Of a stretch of 64,000 nucleotides of DNA, positions 49,931-59,323 are shown in pieces. Position 1 is the first letter of the stretch. Each line of letters opens with the position of its first letter. The position numbers and the translations under genes are program-made. Below the pieces are notes generated by a model, which worked only from the letters and a program-made list of their open reading frames with translations, was not told the origin of the DNA and did not search any database. Origin of the DNA: Bacteroidota bacterium (GTDB lineage Bacteria; Bacteroidota; Bacteroidia; AKYH767-A; OLB10); the NCBI GenBank assembly GCA_016713925.1, contig JADJOH010000007.1, positions 793,501-857,500 of the forward strand. The letters are read 5' to 3'.

Positions 49931-50565
49931 TTATTTTCTAATCCTCCTATCAATAAGTATAAAATTCCTAATAATATACTAAGAGCGATAGTCATCCCCC
50001 AAGTCCCAATATGATTGGTTGGGTAAAGAATACGACTACCTATATCATGAAATAATTCCAGCGGCGATCGAATAATATCCCAACTATTAAAACGCTCGAA
50101 TCTCCCTAAATAAACCCCGAAACTGCCTAGTGTCAATGTACAAAAAACAAAAAGTAACCCTGTGCCATTTGAATGAAAGCGGATGACGAACCGGTGCATA
50201 TGTTTTAAAGAAAAAAGTCCAAGCAATAATCCGGTAATGGAAAAGGATAACAATAGAAATAAATCGAACCATTCCGGAGTATTTCCTCTCGGCATTAAAT
50301 GGAAAAGATCGGTAAGTATATAAGGTGCATTTGGGAAAAATAGAATCCAAAATGGAAAAATCAACCAAAATTGGAAAGGTTCAATATCCCTTTCTTTTAA
50401 CTTCATTAACGTGCTTATGCCAAAAGGAATATAGGCAAGAAATAAATTCCACAAAAGAAAGAGAAATGTGATCTGCCCCGTAAAGAGTATTCGCGTAACC
50501 AGCATTCCTATGCTAAAAATTGAAAGTAGTATTAACGATGCACTTTTTTTGTCGATGCGGATCAT
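49894..50565 (-). CDS. DUF1361 membrane protein, 3' end inside a repeat array
   Basis: The 223-residue protein has about seven hydrophobic segments and the family motif LFFPNAPYILTDLFHL (about 76-91), followed by RGNTPEWFDLFLLLSF and LGRFERFNSWDII. The function of DUF1361 is unknown. The last residues, KNSELRIKN, are encoded by heptamer array 2 and are not part of the family; the natural end is probably near GGLENK. The gene starts with ATG at 50565 and has no close neighbour. Confidence 0.78.
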   Translation of the reverse strand: MIRIDKKSASLILLSIFSIGMLVTRILFTGQITFLFLLWNLFLAYIPFGISTLMKLKERDIEPFQFWLIFPFWILFFPNAPYILTDLFHLMPRGNTPEWFDLFLLLSFSITGLLLGLFSLKHMHRFVIRFHSNGTGLLFVFCTLTLGSFGVYLGRFERFNSWDIIRSPLELFHDIGSRILYPTNHIGTWGMTIALSILLGILYLLIGGLENKGVKNSELRIKN

Positions 50566-50820
50566 GTGTGGTTTTTCAAAAGGTTTGAACTGAAGTAACG
50601 GGAAATTACTTTCAAAAAGTACTCCTTACCTAAAATTTTATCGAAATCAAGTCCATTCCTGCACCCTGATAAAGTAATTCACTCGATTACACTCTCAAAA
50701 ATTTAACATGCATTCATCGAAAAACGCCTGACAAGCTTTTTTCATTTCCATACCACCCAAAATCAAACTTTAATCCCCTCTTCCCATAATAATAATCAGT
50801 CCTTAACAATTCTTACCCCA

Positions 50821-50992
50821 AACTCTAAATTCCAAACTCCAAACTCCAAACTCTAAATTCCCAACTCCAAACTCCAAATTCCAAACTCTAAATTCCAAAC
50901 TCTAAACTCTAAACTCTAAACTCTAAATTCTAAATTCTAAATTCTAAATTCTAAATTCTGAATTCTGAATTCTGAATTCTGAATTCTGAATT
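50821..50992. repeat. Heptamer tandem repeat array 3 (24 units)
   Basis: Twenty-four seven-base units without a phase break (50821-50988) plus AATT. Unit type changes in steps: AACTCCA and AATTCCA mixtures, then AACTCTA four times, AATTCTA four times, AATTCTG five times. It occupies much of the 460-base gene-free stretch 50566-51025; the remainder is AT-rich with no feature I can name. The T9SS gene ends 33 bases to the right. Confidence 0.92.
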
Positions 50993-51025
50993 AATTCAAT
51001 CATCCTCCCCCTTGAAAAACCTGAT

Positions 51026-54000
51026 TCACCGGTGAATAATCAACAATGGTTTAACAATTTGTTTAGCATTTTCATCCGTGAATCGTAGCAAATAAAGCCC
51101 CTCCGGTATAGAACGTGTATCAATTTCAAAAGGGTTTTCCCCAATTTTGAAGTGGCTAAGAATTCGCCCTTCACTATTTAATAATTGAAGTTGAAAATTT
51201 CTGCGCTGCTTCGATTGAATATTGATTTTTGAAAATGTATGGGCAGGGTTTGGATAAATAGTGATATGATCTTCACTACTGTTTTCCGAAACTCCGGTTA
51301 CTCCTGTAATGTTAATATCATCCAATGAAAACCCGGCATCAACTAAGTTAAAATCGCTGATAAATTTAAATCGCAACTGCAAATAGTTGTTTCCCCACGG
51401 ACTTGTATACTCATAACTCACCGATTGCCAACCATTCGAAATCCCACTCCAACCCTCATTGCTTTGATATAAATTGGAATTGTACCAGTTGGTACCCAAA
51501 GGATCGTTTATTGATCCCAATCGCTGCCAGGTATTCCCATTCGTAGAATATTCTACAAACATTCCATCTGCATTGCTCTCGGCAGAATAATTTATCCAAA
51601 ACTGAATGGTGATGATATTATAGGGGTTGATATCAAAGATAGGAGAAGTGAGTACTGCCTGCGCGAGATTAAAATAGGGCATAGTGAGGTTAATATCCCA
51701 GCAAGCATTTCCGGAGTGTGTAGTGTTTAAAGGTCCGAAATTGGGTGTTCCCAGTTCCCAGTTAGTATTGCCCGGTCCTGTATTTGCACCCCATCCGTTC
51801 GATCCACTTTCGAAGTCATAACTGTAAGGGAGACCCGCAGTTACAATTCCAAAGAAACTCGTTTGTACAGTATCGTTTCCTTGATATAAATCTCCGGACC
51901 AATTAATAAACACTTCTAAAGTATTCGGACCACCAACAGGAAAAATTGGAGGAAGAGCAACCAATTGAGTGGAATCTGTTGCAAGATTTCCGGTCCAGTT
52001 AAATGTGACCGGAATTCCACTATTATGGCGATAAGTAATGTCTAAGTTGGTTAAAGTTGAAGATCCCATGTTTCTAAGTAATACTTCAACAGGTGTAGAA
52101 GTGCCTTGAATAGCATTAGATCCCGGTGATATAATAGTAAGCAATGCCGCATCATTGCTGTAAATGGTTGTCAATTTAAAATTGTCAATTGACACACCAT
52201 CTGTATTGGTCGAGAAATCTGAGTTAAAGACAAATCGAAACTGTACGAGGTTAGAGAGATTTAAAACATCAAGATTATAAATGGAGGGTGTCCAGCCTGA
52301 AGAACTGCCTGTCCATCCCGGACTTTGCGATGAAATTAATTGTGCATCATTGTACCAATTGATGGCATTGGTATCATTTAAAATTCCCATAACCTGCCAA
52401 AGTGTATCACCTATATTTCTATACTCGAGTTTTAATCCGTCCCATCCCATTTCTGCATTTCGATTTTGCCAAAAGCTAAGCGTGGGGTGAACCGCCGCAC
52501 TTAAATCGAAAATAGGAGAATTGAGTCTGCAATTGGCTGAAGAAGCATACCCTGAAGTTAAATTAATATCCCAGCAATAGGGGGGAGAATAAGTGCCCGA
52601 TGTTGCGCCAAATGCGGGAACTCCAAATTCCCATGAAGTTCCTGGTACTCCTGCGTTTTCACTATACCAGCCCGTATTTCCATTGTCAAAATTATCTTCA
52701 AAGGTGGGTGTGTAGGTGGGTAAACCCAATATAGGAAAACAAAATAAATTATTACTTGTGTCCGCATCATTTTGGAGAATGATTTTGCTGCAAATGGATT
52801 GATTAAGGGGATTGACCAGGAACCCGGGCAATGAAATAAGAAGAGAATCACCGGGTAAAAGATTACCGAAATTCAAGGCGCTTGTATTGATGATGCCGTT
52901 GACAGCGTATTGATAGGTGAAGGTGTTAATGATCTGTGATCCGTTGTTTTTTATTAAAAAAAATATAGAGTCGCTCATTCCGCCGGCTGGAAAAGAAGGA
53001 CTGTTAGTGTAGGAATATATTAGTTCTGCATCAAAATCCGGCAACTCCTGGATGCTGAAATCATCAATGCTGACACCTTGTGTTTGCACGCTAACATCAC
53101 TCGTAAAAATGTAACGAAACTGAACATTGTTTTGCCCTAATACCTGTTGAAGTAAGTAAGTGCTCTTTACCCAACCGTTGGATGTTCCTGCCCATGCAGG
53201 TTGTCCGGACGAATTAATACTTGCAAAATTATACCAGTTTGTTGCATTGGGATCGCTCACACTGCCAAGTAAATTCCATGTGATTCCATTGTTAATGGTG
53301 TATTCCATTCTTGTCCCGTCCCAGGAAGCTTCAGAATCATTATTTCTCCAGAAACTTAATCTGCACAAACCCGCGGTAGAAAGATCGAATACCGGACTAC
53401 TTAAAATAGAAAAAGCACTTGGGCCGTAACCGGTGTTGAGATTGATATCCCAACAATATACACCGGAGTGCGCTGATGAAGTGGTGAGATAGTTGGGTGT
53501 ACCGTGTTCCCAAAGTGTATTTGGATTTGAAACCTGGGTCCATGCTCCGGGACCGGAATCAAAATTTTCAAAGTAGGGCAATTGAACCAACGAAAGAGCA
53601 TTTATATTTATACAATTGGTGTCATTGCTATTATTGTTATCGCCGGGAACATTGATGTACGTACATAATGTATTTAATGGTGAAATCAACGTAATATTCC
53701 CTACAGTGATGGTATCTGTTTGTCCCGGTGCAAGTGTGTTTACTATCTGAGTGGGGGTGGATGGAATCCCGTTGAGGATATATCCACAGAAAAAGGTGTC
53801 GATGCTTTGGAACGAAACATTGCTCAGAATTATTTTAATTGGCTGAGAGATGCCGGCCGCTACAGTAGTCAGGGGAGAAGAAATACCTGTTAAACTTATA
53901 TCGGTAGAAATAGAGGAACTATCTTTAAATGTGACATTGTCTAGGAATATTCCGGGCTGCGCACTCCCGAAAGAAGTGTTGCTACTAAATTTAAACCGAA

Positions 54001-54553
54001 ATCGAATACTGTCTATTGCACCTAAAAAATCAAGTTGAATTCCGGAATTCAGCCATCCATTTGAATTACCTGTAAATCCGGCTAATCCTGTTGCAAAAAT
54101 GGAGGTGGAGTTATACCAGTTACTACTCCAGGGCGAACCTGTACTTCCTAATACATTCCATTGTGTCCCGTTGTCTGTATATTCTACATGCATCCCATCT
54201 AATCCAACTGACATGTATCGGAATTGCAGAAAAGAAAAATAAGGATGTTGCATTGACCCGGTAATGAACCATGGAGAAGTTAAATAGGAAACTGACCCCG
54301 CCCGATACCCGGAATCAAGATCAGTACCCCAGCAATTTGGAAAACTATAGGGAACCGGTGATCCGGCAACAGTTGGTACACCTAACTCCCATGCAGTACC
54401 GTTAATGGTGGTAACGGTCCGGTTACCAATTCCTGAATCAAAGTTTTGAAAGTAGGGAAAAGTGCTGATTTGTGCCGGAGAATAACATGTGAAAAACACC
54501 AAAACTAATGCGACCCTCCATCGGATTATACTTAAGTTCATACATTGCTGCAT
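51026..54553 (-). CDS. Large secreted protein with four MAM/choice-of-anchor-like modules and a T9SS sorting domain
   Basis: The 1,175-residue protein starts with a signal peptide (ATG at 54553 or 54541; WRVALVLVFFTCYSPAQ). Four repeated modules (about 30-215, 325-510, 630-800, 935-1090) each contain NFDSG-like, WELGxP, CWDINL, SPxFD, DGMxxEYT and NWYN motifs and end in SIDNFK/SLDDIN. CARDB-like linkers lie between them. The last 75 residues (ITIYPNPAHTFSKINIQSKQ) are a type A T9SS signal. Such repeats are probably beta-sandwich adhesion or glycan-binding domains. No catalytic motif is seen. Confidence 0.8.
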   Translation of the reverse strand: MQQCMNLSIIRWRVALVLVFFTCYSPAQISTFPYFQNFDSGIGNRTVTTINGTAWELGVPTVAGSPVPYSFPNCWGTDLDSGYRAGSVSYLTSPWFITGSMQHPYFSFLQFRYMSVGLDGMHVEYTDNGTQWNVLGSTGSPWSSNWYNSTSIFATGLAGFTGNSNGWLNSGIQLDFLGAIDSIRFRFKFSSNTSFGSAQPGIFLDNVTFKDSSSISTDISLTGISSPLTTVAAGISQPIKIILSNVSFQSIDTFFCGYILNGIPSTPTQIVNTLAPGQTDTITVGNITLISPLNTLCTYINVPGDNNNSNDTNCININALSLVQLPYFENFDSGPGAWTQVSNPNTLWEHGTPNYLTTSSAHSGVYCWDINLNTGYGPSAFSILSSPVFDLSTAGLCRLSFWRNNDSEASWDGTRMEYTINNGITWNLLGSVSDPNATNWYNFASINSSGQPAWAGTSNGWVKSTYLLQQVLGQNNVQFRYIFTSDVSVQTQGVSIDDFSIQELPDFDAELIYSYTNSPSFPAGGMSDSIFFLIKNNGSQIINTFTYQYAVNGIINTSALNFGNLLPGDSLLISLPGFLVNPLNQSICSKIILQNDADTSNNLFCFPILGLPTYTPTFEDNFDNGNTGWYSENAGVPGTSWEFGVPAFGATSGTYSPPYCWDINLTSGYASSANCRLNSPIFDLSAAVHPTLSFWQNRNAEMGWDGLKLEYRNIGDTLWQVMGILNDTNAINWYNDAQLISSQSPGWTGSSSGWTPSIYNLDVLNLSNLVQFRFVFNSDFSTNTDGVSIDNFKLTTIYSNDAALLTIISPGSNAIQGTSTPVEVLLRNMGSSTLTNLDITYRHNSGIPVTFNWTGNLATDSTQLVALPPIFPVGGPNTLEVFINWSGDLYQGNDTVQTSFFGIVTAGLPYSYDFESGSNGWGANTGPGNTNWELGTPNFGPLNTTHSGNACWDINLTMPYFNLAQAVLTSPIFDINPYNIITIQFWINYSAESNADGMFVEYSTNGNTWQRLGSINDPLGTNWYNSNLYQSNEGWSGISNGWQSVSYEYTSPWGNNYLQLRFKFISDFNLVDAGFSLDDINITGVTGVSENSSEDHITIYPNPAHTFSKINIQSKQRRNFQLQLLNSEGRILSHFKIGENPFEIDTRSIPEGLYLLRFTDENAKQIVKPLLIIHR

Positions 54554-54788
54554 TGTTCCTGTATTATTATTTCACTCGTAAAGTTAGATATTTAAAGCAT
54601 TTTAGGAGTCCTGCCATTCATGAATTTGAAATAACGTTTAGTAAGACACAGTGTATATTTTAGAAGAGTAAATAGCATTTATTAAGAAATTCCTGTGGTT
54701 TTTAATGAATTACTTGGATTTATCGAATATTTTCTGGCCTTAGTTTCAATTATTTGAGTTACTTTGGAATACACTTAAACTTAAAACC

Positions 54789-56174
54789 ATGAAAAAATTA
54801 TTACTCATTTGTTTGCTATGGATAGGAATATCTTCCAACGCAAGGGCTTCTCATATGATGGGAGGACAGATAACCATCGAGCACATAAGCGGAATGGATT
54901 ATCACCTTGTGTATACGGCTTACAGAGATATGACAGGTATTCCCATTGCAATGGTATCAAGTATTAATTTTGTTGATTCATTATCAGGAGCAAATTTTCA
55001 AGTGGCCGTTTCTTATGATACCATAATAAATGTCCTTGTTCCCGGTGTTGAAGAATATGTTTATGACACCGTTATTACTTTTCCTTCTGTGGGTGAATGG
55101 TATATTTCTTATGAAGAATGTTGCAGAAATGCAGCAATTCTAAATATGACACAGCCTGGAGGTGAGTTCCATCATTTTTACACTATAATTCAAATCGATT
55201 CCTCCAATTCCAGTCCTGTGTTTTTGAATCCCCCTATAGTTTTAGCTCAGGATAGTGTTCCCTTCTATTACAATCCCCTGCCATTTGATGCGGATGGTGA
55301 TTCAATCGCATGGTCATTAGATGTTCCTCTTTCCGGTAATGGTGTTCCGGTTGCAGGTTATACTTTGCCTCCGTCAGATTCACTGGTTCCTTTTAATATG
55401 GATCCGATCACAGGTGAGATCACCTTCCTTCCTAATACACTAGGTAATTTCCAGGTTTCAGTTAGAGTGAAGGAATATCGAAATGGAGTGCAAATTGGTG
55501 AGATTACACGTGATATGCAGATTATTGTTGTACCAAGTCCAAATACACCTGCAACAGTAATGATTGTTGCGAATACAGCACCATTCAACGGCAAAGTGTA
55601 TTCGATTACTCCGGGTACTGCCTTTAGTTTGAACGTAACTGTGTTTGATATGGATGCTCAGGCGATTTCTATTCTTGGAAATGGGGAACCTTTCTTATTA
55701 ACATCAAATCAGGCTCAATTAGCTGTGACGAATGGTGTTGGTTCTGCCTCTGCCATTTTATCCTGGACTCCTTCTGCAGCACAGGAAAGAACGGCACCCT
55801 ACATAATGGGACTTCGAATTTCAGAAATTTATAGCAACTACGTATTCCAAAGTGATATATCTATTTCGCTGAGAGTAGGATTCGGTACTACCGGCATCGT
55901 AGAGAATGCTTTGAGTTCGGCAATTAGCGTGTCTCCAAATCCTTCAACCGGAAATTTTGCTATTCAATTTAATTCCACTTCTAATTCACCGGTTAAAGTA
56001 GACATCACCTCTATTGATGGTAAAGTGGCTCAAGGATTTACAAAAGATCAAATCGTTTCAGGATTAAATGTAATTCAAGTGAATAATCTTAATCTTGCAA
56101 AAGGAGCCTATATTGTTCGGGTTGAACAGGATGGTAAATATCTTGGAATGCAGCGTTTGATTATCCAGCATTAG
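54789..56174 (+). CDS. Secreted T9SS type A protein of the SHxxGG surface family
   Basis: The 461-residue protein has signal peptide LLICLLWIGISSNARA, then SHMMGGQITIEHISGMDYHL and TAYRD. This opening is typical of large gliding/adhesion-associated proteins of Bacteroidota. Ig/cadherin-like parts follow (PFDADGDSIAWSLDVPLSG, DPITGEITFLPNTLGNFQV), and the end is a type A sorting domain (SVSPNPSTGNFAIQFNST). It is shorter than most relatives, which often exceed 1,000 residues. A strong terminator follows. Probable surface adhesin; ligand unknown. Confidence 0.8.
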   Translation: MKKLLLICLLWIGISSNARASHMMGGQITIEHISGMDYHLVYTAYRDMTGIPIAMVSSINFVDSLSGANFQVAVSYDTIINVLVPGVEEYVYDTVITFPSVGEWYISYEECCRNAAILNMTQPGGEFHHFYTIIQIDSSNSSPVFLNPPIVLAQDSVPFYYNPLPFDADGDSIAWSLDVPLSGNGVPVAGYTLPPSDSLVPFNMDPITGEITFLPNTLGNFQVSVRVKEYRNGVQIGEITRDMQIIVVPSPNTPATVMIVANTAPFNGKVYSITPGTAFSLNVTVFDMDAQAISILGNGEPFLLTSNQAQLAVTNGVGSASAILSWTPSAAQERTAPYIMGLRISEIYSNYVFQSDISISLRVGFGTTGIVENALSSAISVSPNPSTGNFAIQFNSTSNSPVKVDITSIDGKVAQGFTKDQIVSGLNVIQVNNLNLAKGAYIVRVEQDGKYLGMQRLIIQH

Positions 56175-56187
56175 TAATAATTCCTTT

Positions 56188-56228
56188 AAAGAGAGGTTGC
56201 ATATTGATTTATGCAACCTCTCTTTTTT
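56188..56228 (+). terminator. Intrinsic terminator after the T9SS gene
   Basis: A perfect 15-base stem (AAAGAGAGGTTGCAT / ATGCAACCTCTCTTT) with an 8-base loop is followed by a T run. It starts 14 bases after the stop codon. Confidence 0.93.
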
Positions 56229-56336
56229 ATGTTTTTCTTATCGATTGATAAGAATGGGGCACTTTTCTATGTCATTATTAATTTCATTTTATAGTTTGGA
56301 ATAATCTTTGACTGCCATTTTTAAAACACTATCCAT

Positions 56337-56876
56337 ATGCAAATGCTAAAATGGTGCTGTGCGGCAGGAATTCTCCTGTTCGCTTCAGCTTGCTCACCCA
56401 AAATACCATTTACTCAGGCGGTTCGCGATCAGTATAAATTAACGCCTGAAGAATTAAAGGGAATCCAGTTTTATCTATCCGATCCCGTTGCTTTACGAAA
56501 AGGAGAAGCAAATGAAAATCAAAAATCTACCGAGGATGGGAAATTGATCATTGAAAGTGGTAAAACCATTGATCAGGTGACAATAAAATCAAATACTGAA
56601 GGTGCCGTGGAAAGTGTTCCGGACTTAAAAAGTCTGACAGTTTCTTTTGAAGAGGGAGCCGAAAAATACCTGGTCTTTAGTAGTATAAAAAGCAGGAACG
56701 GATTTTACTCTTTGCAGGCTTTGAATTGGGAGAATGGCAGGGGCAAAGTGAGTTACGCCGGCCAAACCTGGTATGCAAGCCCCGGCAGTGATCAGGCCAT
56801 CCTTCTTTTTAAAATGAAGAGTATAAAGAAGTTAAGAGTAAATGAAAAGGTGGCAAAAGGTCGTAAAGTGAATTAG
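56337..56876 (+). CDS. Small lipoprotein of unknown function
   Basis: The 179-residue protein has a lipoprotein signal (GILLFASAC, Cys19), then SPKIPFTQAVRDQYKLTPEE and the pattern GIQFYLSDPVALRKGE, followed by beta-strands and a basic end (KVAKGRKVN). I do not recognise a named family. An AATCTTTG sequence near 56303 could be a weak -7 box. The stop codon overlaps that of the convergent EamA gene (TTAG). Confidence 0.65.
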   Translation: MQMLKWCCAAGILLFASACSPKIPFTQAVRDQYKLTPEELKGIQFYLSDPVALRKGEANENQKSTEDGKLIIESGKTIDQVTIKSNTEGAVESVPDLKSLTVSFEEGAEKYLVFSSIKSRNGFYSLQALNWENGRGKVSYAGQTWYASPGSDQAILLFKMKSIKKLRVNEKVAKGRKVN

Positions 56877-57772
56877 TTCGCAGGAGTAGTGTTTTTAAGA
56901 GCAAGTCGGGTCCTTCTTAAGGTAAAATATCCGTGCGTCGCGACGGATAGCAAGATGATACCGCTACCGATATAAAATTCTATTCCCATCGATTGATGTT
57001 CGTTGAATAGAAGTATGGCCAATATGATGCTGTACAGTGGTTCCAGGTTCACACTCAGGTTCATGGTGAAAGCATCAATTTTCTGAAGCGCATAAAGCGA
57101 AATGGTGAAGGCAAAAGTGGTACAAACCACGCTCAATAATAGCAGATATATAAGGTCCATAAAGCCGGGTAATTCAAATTGACTTTCGTTGATGATAAAC
57201 CAAACCGGAAGCATTAAGGTGAGCAATAAAAATCCGGTCCCCAGCTCATAAAATGTAATGATTTCCGGAGGTATAGTATTACTGATTCTTTTATTAAGTA
57301 TAGTAAACAAAGAGGCGAGGAAGGCACTGGCAATGGATAGTAGAATCCCTTTCAGATAAAATTGCTGCACAGAAAATATAATATAGATGCCAACGATGAC
57401 AGCTAACCCGGTGAGTATTTCCGGTACCTTAGGTCTTTTGCCATGTAGCAGTGGATCAAGGATGGCTGTGAACAATGCCACACTTGAAAAGCAGGAAATG
57501 GCAATGGATACATTCGATGCTTTAATCGCTCCATAAAAGGTGATCCAGTGCAACGTTATTAATAACCCGATTGTGACAATTTGTAAAATTTGCTTTTTTG
57601 GGAGAAACCGCATTTTTGAGGTAGCAAATAAAAATATTCCCGTGGCAATAGTACTCAGCAACATTCTATACCAAACCAGTAATCCCTCGTCTAGTAGAAT
57701 GACTTTTCCTAATATGGCTGTAAATCCCCAAAGCACAATAGCAATGTGCATCTGGAGATAAGCTTTCTGCAT
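56873..57772 (-). CDS. EamA/DMT-family transporter
   Basis: The 299-residue protein has ten hydrophobic helices in two EamA repeats (first from MHIAIVLWGFTAILGK, second from LSIASAFLASLFTIL), with the family features EPLYSIILAILLFNE and short loops. Members export amino acids, nucleotides or other metabolites; the substrate is not readable. It is the last gene of the folP-to-EamA operon, starting one base after the maf stop. Confidence 0.87.
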   Translation of the reverse strand: MQKAYLQMHIAIVLWGFTAILGKVILLDEGLLVWYRMLLSTIATGIFLFATSKMRFLPKKQILQIVTIGLLITLHWITFYGAIKASNVSIAISCFSSVALFTAILDPLLHGKRPKVPEILTGLAVIVGIYIIFSVQQFYLKGILLSIASAFLASLFTILNKRISNTIPPEIITFYELGTGFLLLTLMLPVWFIINESQFELPGFMDLIYLLLLSVVCTTFAFTISLYALQKIDAFTMNLSVNLEPLYSIILAILLFNEHQSMGIEFYIGSGIILLSVATHGYFTLRRTRLALKNTTPAN

Positions 57773-57773
57773 T

Positions 57774-58361
57774 TTAGAAACGCATCAGATTATCGTATAG
57801 CTCCTTTGTCGGTAAACCCACTACATTGTAAAAAGAACCGAGAATATATTCTACACCTATCATCCCAATCCAATCCTGAATGCCATAAGCACCGGCCTTA
57901 TCAAGCGGAGAGAAGTTTTCCAGATAATACTCAATTTCATTATCTTTTAACGTCTTAAAGGATACATCGGTTTTTACAAAAAATGATTCTGATTTTTTGG
58001 ATGACATGATGCAAACACCTGTAACTACAGAATGCTTCCTGCCTGATAGTAAACGCAACATACGTTCAGCATCTTTGATGTCAGTTGGTTTTCCTAAGAT
58101 AAGTTCGTCAACAGCTACAATGGTGTCCGATGTGATAACAATACCTCCATCTGCAACATCGGCCTTATAAGCCAATGCTTTTTTTCTTGCTAAAAACATA
58201 GAAATATCTTCTCTCCTGAATTGCTCGGGATAGGTTTCATCAAAATCTTTCTTAATAATTTCGAAAGTCAGTCCGAGCTGTCTAAATAATTCTTCTCTTC
58301 TTGGAGATGCTGTCCCAAGGATTATTCGGGTACCTTCAAACTTTTTTGTAAGTGGATTCAT
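57774..58361 (-). CDS. maf: Maf-like nucleoside triphosphate pyrophosphatase
   Basis: The 195-residue protein has the Maf signature GTASPRREELFRQLGL near the start, DETYPEQ, VITSDTIVAVDELILGKP with the catalytic Asp, and LLSGRKHSVVTGVCI. Near the end, DKAGAYGIQDWIG is the conserved KAGAYxIQ motif. It hydrolyses dTTP/UTP or modified nucleotides and is linked with septum control in some bacteria. It lies 8 bases after the UbiA stop. Confidence 0.92.
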   Translation of the reverse strand: MNPLTKKFEGTRIILGTASPRREELFRQLGLTFEIIKKDFDETYPEQFRREDISMFLARKKALAYKADVADGGIVITSDTIVAVDELILGKPTDIKDAERMLRLLSGRKHSVVTGVCIMSSKKSESFFVKTDVSFKTLKDNEIEYYLENFSPLDKAGAYGIQDWIGMIGVEYILGSFYNVVGLPTKELYDNLMRF

Positions 58362-58369
58362 TGTCTTAA

Positions 58370-59323
58370 CTAATTGAAACTGTAATTAAATACAGCAAGT
58401 GATATTGTGCCTGTAAACATAGTGATTTTAAGCCAAAAACTGGCTAATGAAAAATCGGATTTATTCTCTGCTTTTATCAGTAAATAAATTATTCTTAATA
58501 ATGGTAAATCAATAAACAGTACAATGTATATGAATGGAATGAAACTTTCCCACTGTTGGCTAAGCACTTGAGCACTAATTAGAACTATTAAAACGAGTAA
58601 AGTGATTAATGTGGCAATCCATTTACCGGGTGTTTGCCCGATTTTATTTGCAAGAGTAGCACAGCCCGCCTTGCGGTCACCATCACTATCCTCGATGTCT
58701 TTAATGATTTCCCGTACCAACGTCAGTAAAAAAGAGAAAAACATAAAAGCGCCTACGATTAACATGATGCCGGGATGCTCTTTTACAAAAGGTTCCGGAA
58801 TGACTACAATGAATACTACAGCCGCTGAAAGTAAAGAAATGATGATGTTTCCTAATACAGGAATGCACTTGTATGAAGTAGAGTAGAAGTATAGCATTCC
58901 TGAAATGATCAGGTTGATGATGCCGAGATATGAATATCCCTTAATATAACTGAGATAAAATCCGCAAAGAATCCCTAAGAAACTTAAAAGCAAATATAAG
59001 TTTAAGGCACTGTCCTTTGTAATATGATTTCCAACGATTAATTGATCCGGCTTATTGATCCTGTCTATTTTTTCATCTTCAATATCATTGATTACATATC
59101 CGCCCGCTGCAATTAAAATACACGAAAACGATAGAAGCGCGAATTCAAAATCCGTCATTAGCAAGCCAAGACCTTCCGTCTCCAGAATGGGCTCCATTAA
59201 AGAATAGCGAAGTAGATATTGCAATAGCCCGATGATGATGAGGTTGGGCCACCGGATTAATTTGAAGATATGTACAGCCATATAGGAAGTGAAATTTGAT
59301 TTTAGGGTATTATTTCCACTCAC
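58370..59323 (-). CDS. UbiA-family membrane prenyltransferase
   Basis: The 317-residue protein has about nine membrane helices and two Asp-rich motifs: NDIEDEKIDRINKPDQ (79-94) and KDIEDSDGDRKAGCATLAN (about 208-226). These bind the Mg-pyrophosphate of the prenyl donor. The motif spacing resembles Bacteroidota members annotated as geranylgeranylglycerol-phosphate or menaquinone-type transferases; the acceptor is uncertain. An internal ATG (MAVHIFKLIRWPN, residue 15) is a possible start. The called start overlaps kdsC by 14 bases. Confidence 0.85.
   Translation of the reverse strand: MSGNNTLKSNFTSYMAVHIFKLIRWPNLIIIGLLQYLLRYSLMEPILETEGLGLLMTDFEFALLSFSCILIAAGGYVINDIEDEKIDRINKPDQLIVGNHITKDSALNLYLLLSFLGILCGFYLSYIKGYSYLGIINLIISGMLYFYSTSYKCIPVLGNIIISLLSAAVVFIVVIPEPFVKEHPGIMLIVGAFMFFSFLLTLVREIIKDIEDSDGDRKAGCATLANKIGQTPGKWIATLITLLVLIVLISAQVLSQQWESFIPFIYIVLFIDLPLLRIIYLLIKAENKSDFSLASFWLKITMFTGTISLAVFNYSFN

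Noticed and set aside
50821..50992. CRISPR-like array
   Set aside because: The repeat unit is 7 bases with no spacers, and there are no cas genes besides a lone Cas4-like nuclease far away. It is a simple tandem repeat.
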